Origin: CAYRHS01 sp964424125
GTDB lineage: Bacteria; Actinomycetota; Acidimicrobiia; IMCC26256; JAOSJL01
Reading direction: 5' to 3'
Assembly: GCA_964424125.1 (NCBI GenBank)
Contig: CAYRHS010000014.1
Location: 1 to 30,075 of the forward strand
DNA length: 30,075 nucleotides
Every line of letters starts with the position of its first letter. Position 1 is the stretch's first letter. The notes below the pieces were generated by a model. It was not told where the DNA came from and did no database searches. It saw only the letters and a program-made list of their open reading frames with translations. A program made the translations under genes and the position numbers. Below, in pieces: positions 28,514 to 30,075 of the stretch.

Positions 28514-29494
28514 GTGGGCTTCCCCGAGCGGCGCCCGCGCCGGATGCGCCGCAACGCCGCGCTGCGGCGCCTGACTGCCGAGGCAACAGTCACCGTCGAC
28601 GACCTCGTCGCGCCCCTGTTCGTCAAGGAGGGCATCGCCGAACCGGAACCGGTGCACTCGATGCCGGGAGTCGTGCAGCACACGCTCGAGAGCGCGACGA
28701 AGGAAGCGCGGGACCTGGCAGACCTCGGGATCCCAGCCGTGATCGTCTTCGGCATCCCGGCGACCAAGGACGCCACGGGATCCGGTGCGGACGATCCGCA
28801 CGGCATCGTCCAGTCGGCCTTGCGCGGTGTGCGCGACGAGGTAGGCGACGATCTGGCGCTGGTCGCCGACTGTTGCCTCGACGAGTACACGGACCACGGC
28901 CACTGCGGCGTGCTCGGCGCCGACAGTGACGTGGACAACGACGCCACGCTCGAGCGCTACGCCAGCGTCGCCGTGACGCAAGCGGATGCCGGGGCCGATG
29001 TGGTCGCGCCGTCGGGCATGATGGACGGTCAGGTGGGAGCGATCCGTGCCGCACTCGACGCGGCGGGTCACCACGACCGGGCGATCCTCGCCTACTCCGC
29101 CAAGTACGCGTCCGCTCTGTACGGGCCGTTTCGCGACGCGGCGGAGTGCACCCCCAGCTTCGGCGATCGGCGCTCGTACCAGATGGACCCTCCGAACGCC
29201 CGCGAGGCGATCGAGGAGACGGCCCTGGACGTCGCCGAAGGCGCCGACATGGTCATGGTCAAGCCCGCACTCGCGTACCTCGACGTGATCGGCGCGGTGC
29301 GAGCCTCGTTCGACGTCCCCGTCGGCGCCTACCACGTGAGCGGTGAGTACGCCATGGTGCACGCGGCCGCGGAGCGAGGCTGGTTGGACGGCGAAGCCGT
29401 AGCGTGGGAGCACGTGACCGCGATCAAGCGCGCCGGCGCCGACTTCGTGCTCACCTACTTCGCTCGCGCGCTCGCGGAGCGATTGGGCGCGTGA
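28514..29494 (+). CDS. hemB: Delta-aminolevulinic acid dehydratase (porphobilinogen synthase)
   Basis: 326 residues. It condenses two 5-aminolevulinate molecules to porphobilinogen. It starts VGFPERRPRRMRRNAALR. The three-cysteine zinc site is DCCLDEYTDHGHCG. The two active-site lysines are in AYSAKYASALYGPFRDA and MVMVKPALAYLD. The zinc-type cysteines indicate a zinc enzyme rather than a magnesium-only one. It is separated from the rex-hemACD run by the reversed DUF4328 gene and has its own promoter. hemL overlaps its stop by GTGA. Confidence 0.96.
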   Translation: MGFPERRPRRMRRNAALRRLTAEATVTVDDLVAPLFVKEGIAEPEPVHSMPGVVQHTLESATKEARDLADLGIPAVIVFGIPATKDATGSGADDPHGIVQSALRGVRDEVGDDLALVADCCLDEYTDHGHCGVLGADSDVDNDATLERYASVAVTQADAGADVVAPSGMMDGQVGAIRAALDAAGHHDRAILAYSAKYASALYGPFRDAAECTPSFGDRRSYQMDPPNAREAIEETALDVAEGADMVMVKPALAYLDVIGAVRASFDVPVGAYHVSGEYAMVHAAAERGWLDGEAVAWEHVTAIKRAGADFVLTYFARALAERLGA

Positions 29495-30075
29495 GCGAGT
29501 CGAGGTTCGATCGCGCGCGGCGAGTGATCCCCGGTGGGGTGAGCTCGCCGGTCCGATCGTTCGCCAGCGTCGGGGGTGAGCCCTTCTTCGTCGAGCGAGC
29601 CGAGGGCGCTGCGCTCTTCGACACCGAAGGACGCAGGCTCGTCGACTACGTGCAGTCCTGGGGCGCGTCGATCCTCGGACACGCGCACCCGAAGGTCGTC
29701 GAAGCCGTGCAGGTTGCGGCCGCCCGCGGGACCTCGTACGGCGCGCCGACCGAGCGGGAGGTGCAGCTCGCGGAGGCGATCGTGGAGCGGGTTCCCTCCG
29801 CCGAGCGCGTTCGGTTCGTCAACTCGGGCACCGAAGCTGCGATGACCGCGGTGCGCCTCGCACGCGGGGCGACCGGTCGCACCAAGGTGCTGAAGTTCGC
29901 GGGCTGCTACCACGGTCACCTCGACTCGCTGCTGGTGGCCGCGGGCAGCGGAGTCGCCACGCTCGGACTGCCCGGGTCCGAGGGTGTCACCCAGGGCGCG
30001 GTGGCCGACACCGTCGTCGTTCCGTACAACGACGCGGGTGCAGTGGACGCCGCCTTCGGGCGCTACGGCGACGAT
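29491..30075 (+). CDS. hemL: Glutamate-1-semialdehyde 2,1-aminomutase (N-terminal part)
   Basis: 195 codons to the window edge, without a stop. VSESRFDRARRVIPGGVSSPVRSF is the typical start (core VIPGGVSSPVRSF). DYVQSWGASILGHAHPKV, RFVNSGTEAAMTAVRLAR and KFAGCYHGHLDSLLVAAGSG are hallmarks of the PLP-dependent aminomutase. It converts glutamate-1-semialdehyde from HemA to 5-aminolevulinate, the HemB substrate. The PLP-binding Lys lies beyond the edge. GTG 29491 overlaps the hemB stop (GTGA). Confidence 0.95.
   Translation, partial: MSESRFDRARRVIPGGVSSPVRSFASVGGEPFFVERAEGAALFDTEGRRLVDYVQSWGASILGHAHPKVVEAVQVAAARGTSYGAPTEREVQLAEAIVERVPSAERVRFVNSGTEAAMTAVRLARGATGRTKVLKFAGCYHGHLDSLLVAAGSGVATLGLPGSEGVTQGAVADTVVVPYNDAGAVDAAFGRYGDD

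Noticed and set aside
1..30075. CRISPR arrays, insertion sequences, tRNA or rRNA genes
   Set aside because: Looked for direct repeats with regular spacers, transposase signatures and tRNA TTCGA/CCA patterns; none found.

Overview
The window comes from a very GC-rich actinobacterium. The evidence is heavy GTG start use, GTGA/ATGA stop-start couplings, an MshA-type mycothiol glycosyltransferase next to a YbjN gene, an Rv0500A-like excisionase-type regulator after proC, a rex-hemA order as in Streptomyces, and an RsiG/AmfC-like protein. A lineage such as Acidimicrobiia is plausible, but this cannot be settled by eye. No rRNA, tRNA, insertion sequence, phage or CRISPR was seen, and almost all of the window is coding. 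From memory, the mshA to hemB stretch resembles Mycobacterium tuberculosis Rv0486-Rv0512 in gene content.

Metal and copper block (1-8422). The end of a Zn/Mn ABC permease meets a cation diffusion facilitator tail to tail. Next comes an envelope module around a divergent ECF sigma factor. On the minus strand lie the sigma gene and a membrane protein with a WHDHRAHWM motif. On the plus strand lie a cupredoxin lipoprotein (frameshifted here), a zinc-finger anti-sigma, a CopC-CopD-YtkA fusion, a YcnI/DUF1775 protein, DsbB and a TlpA-like thioredoxin. Four of these plus-strand genes are coupled by ATGA overlaps or minimal gaps. Three exported proteins should expose an N-terminal His after signal cleavage, as in histidine-brace copper sites. 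A Fur/Zur-family gene follows.

Middle block (8482-16689). It holds a LON-domain protein, a two-domain class II aldolase, a DksA-like protein without its four zinc cysteines, a double hot-dog MaoC dehydratase interrupted by an in-frame TAA, a MoaD-like protein and two tandem secreted coiled-coil/M23 peptidases. These are followed by rsiG-like and XRE genes and mshA.

Right block (16686-30075). YbjN, proC, an excisionase-like regulator, a SAM hydrolase with a coupled 30-residue membrane peptide, and a CAP-domain secreted protein behind a clear cyclic-di-GMP-I riboswitch. Then come an acyl-CoA ligase, an overlapping antisense membrane gene, and the tetrapyrrole cluster rex-sirC-hemA-hemC-cobA/hemD, a DUF2510/DUF4328 gene, hemB and partial hemL. 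Rex should sense NADH/NAD+ and control the cluster through an operator at its own promoter.

The most interesting signals are: (1) two separate c-di-GMP sensors in one window, the riboswitch and the twin-motif RsiG-like anti-sigma; (2) the copper-envelope module with its divergent sigma/anti-sigma pair; (3) the M23 paralog pair sharing a 23-residue block that differs only by synonymous bases; (4) a textbook promoter leading into a structured, gene-free 200 bp before proC; (5) recurrent TANNNT-N6-8-RTG leaderless promoters. Two genes are broken by single lesions, which may be real decay or assembly errors.
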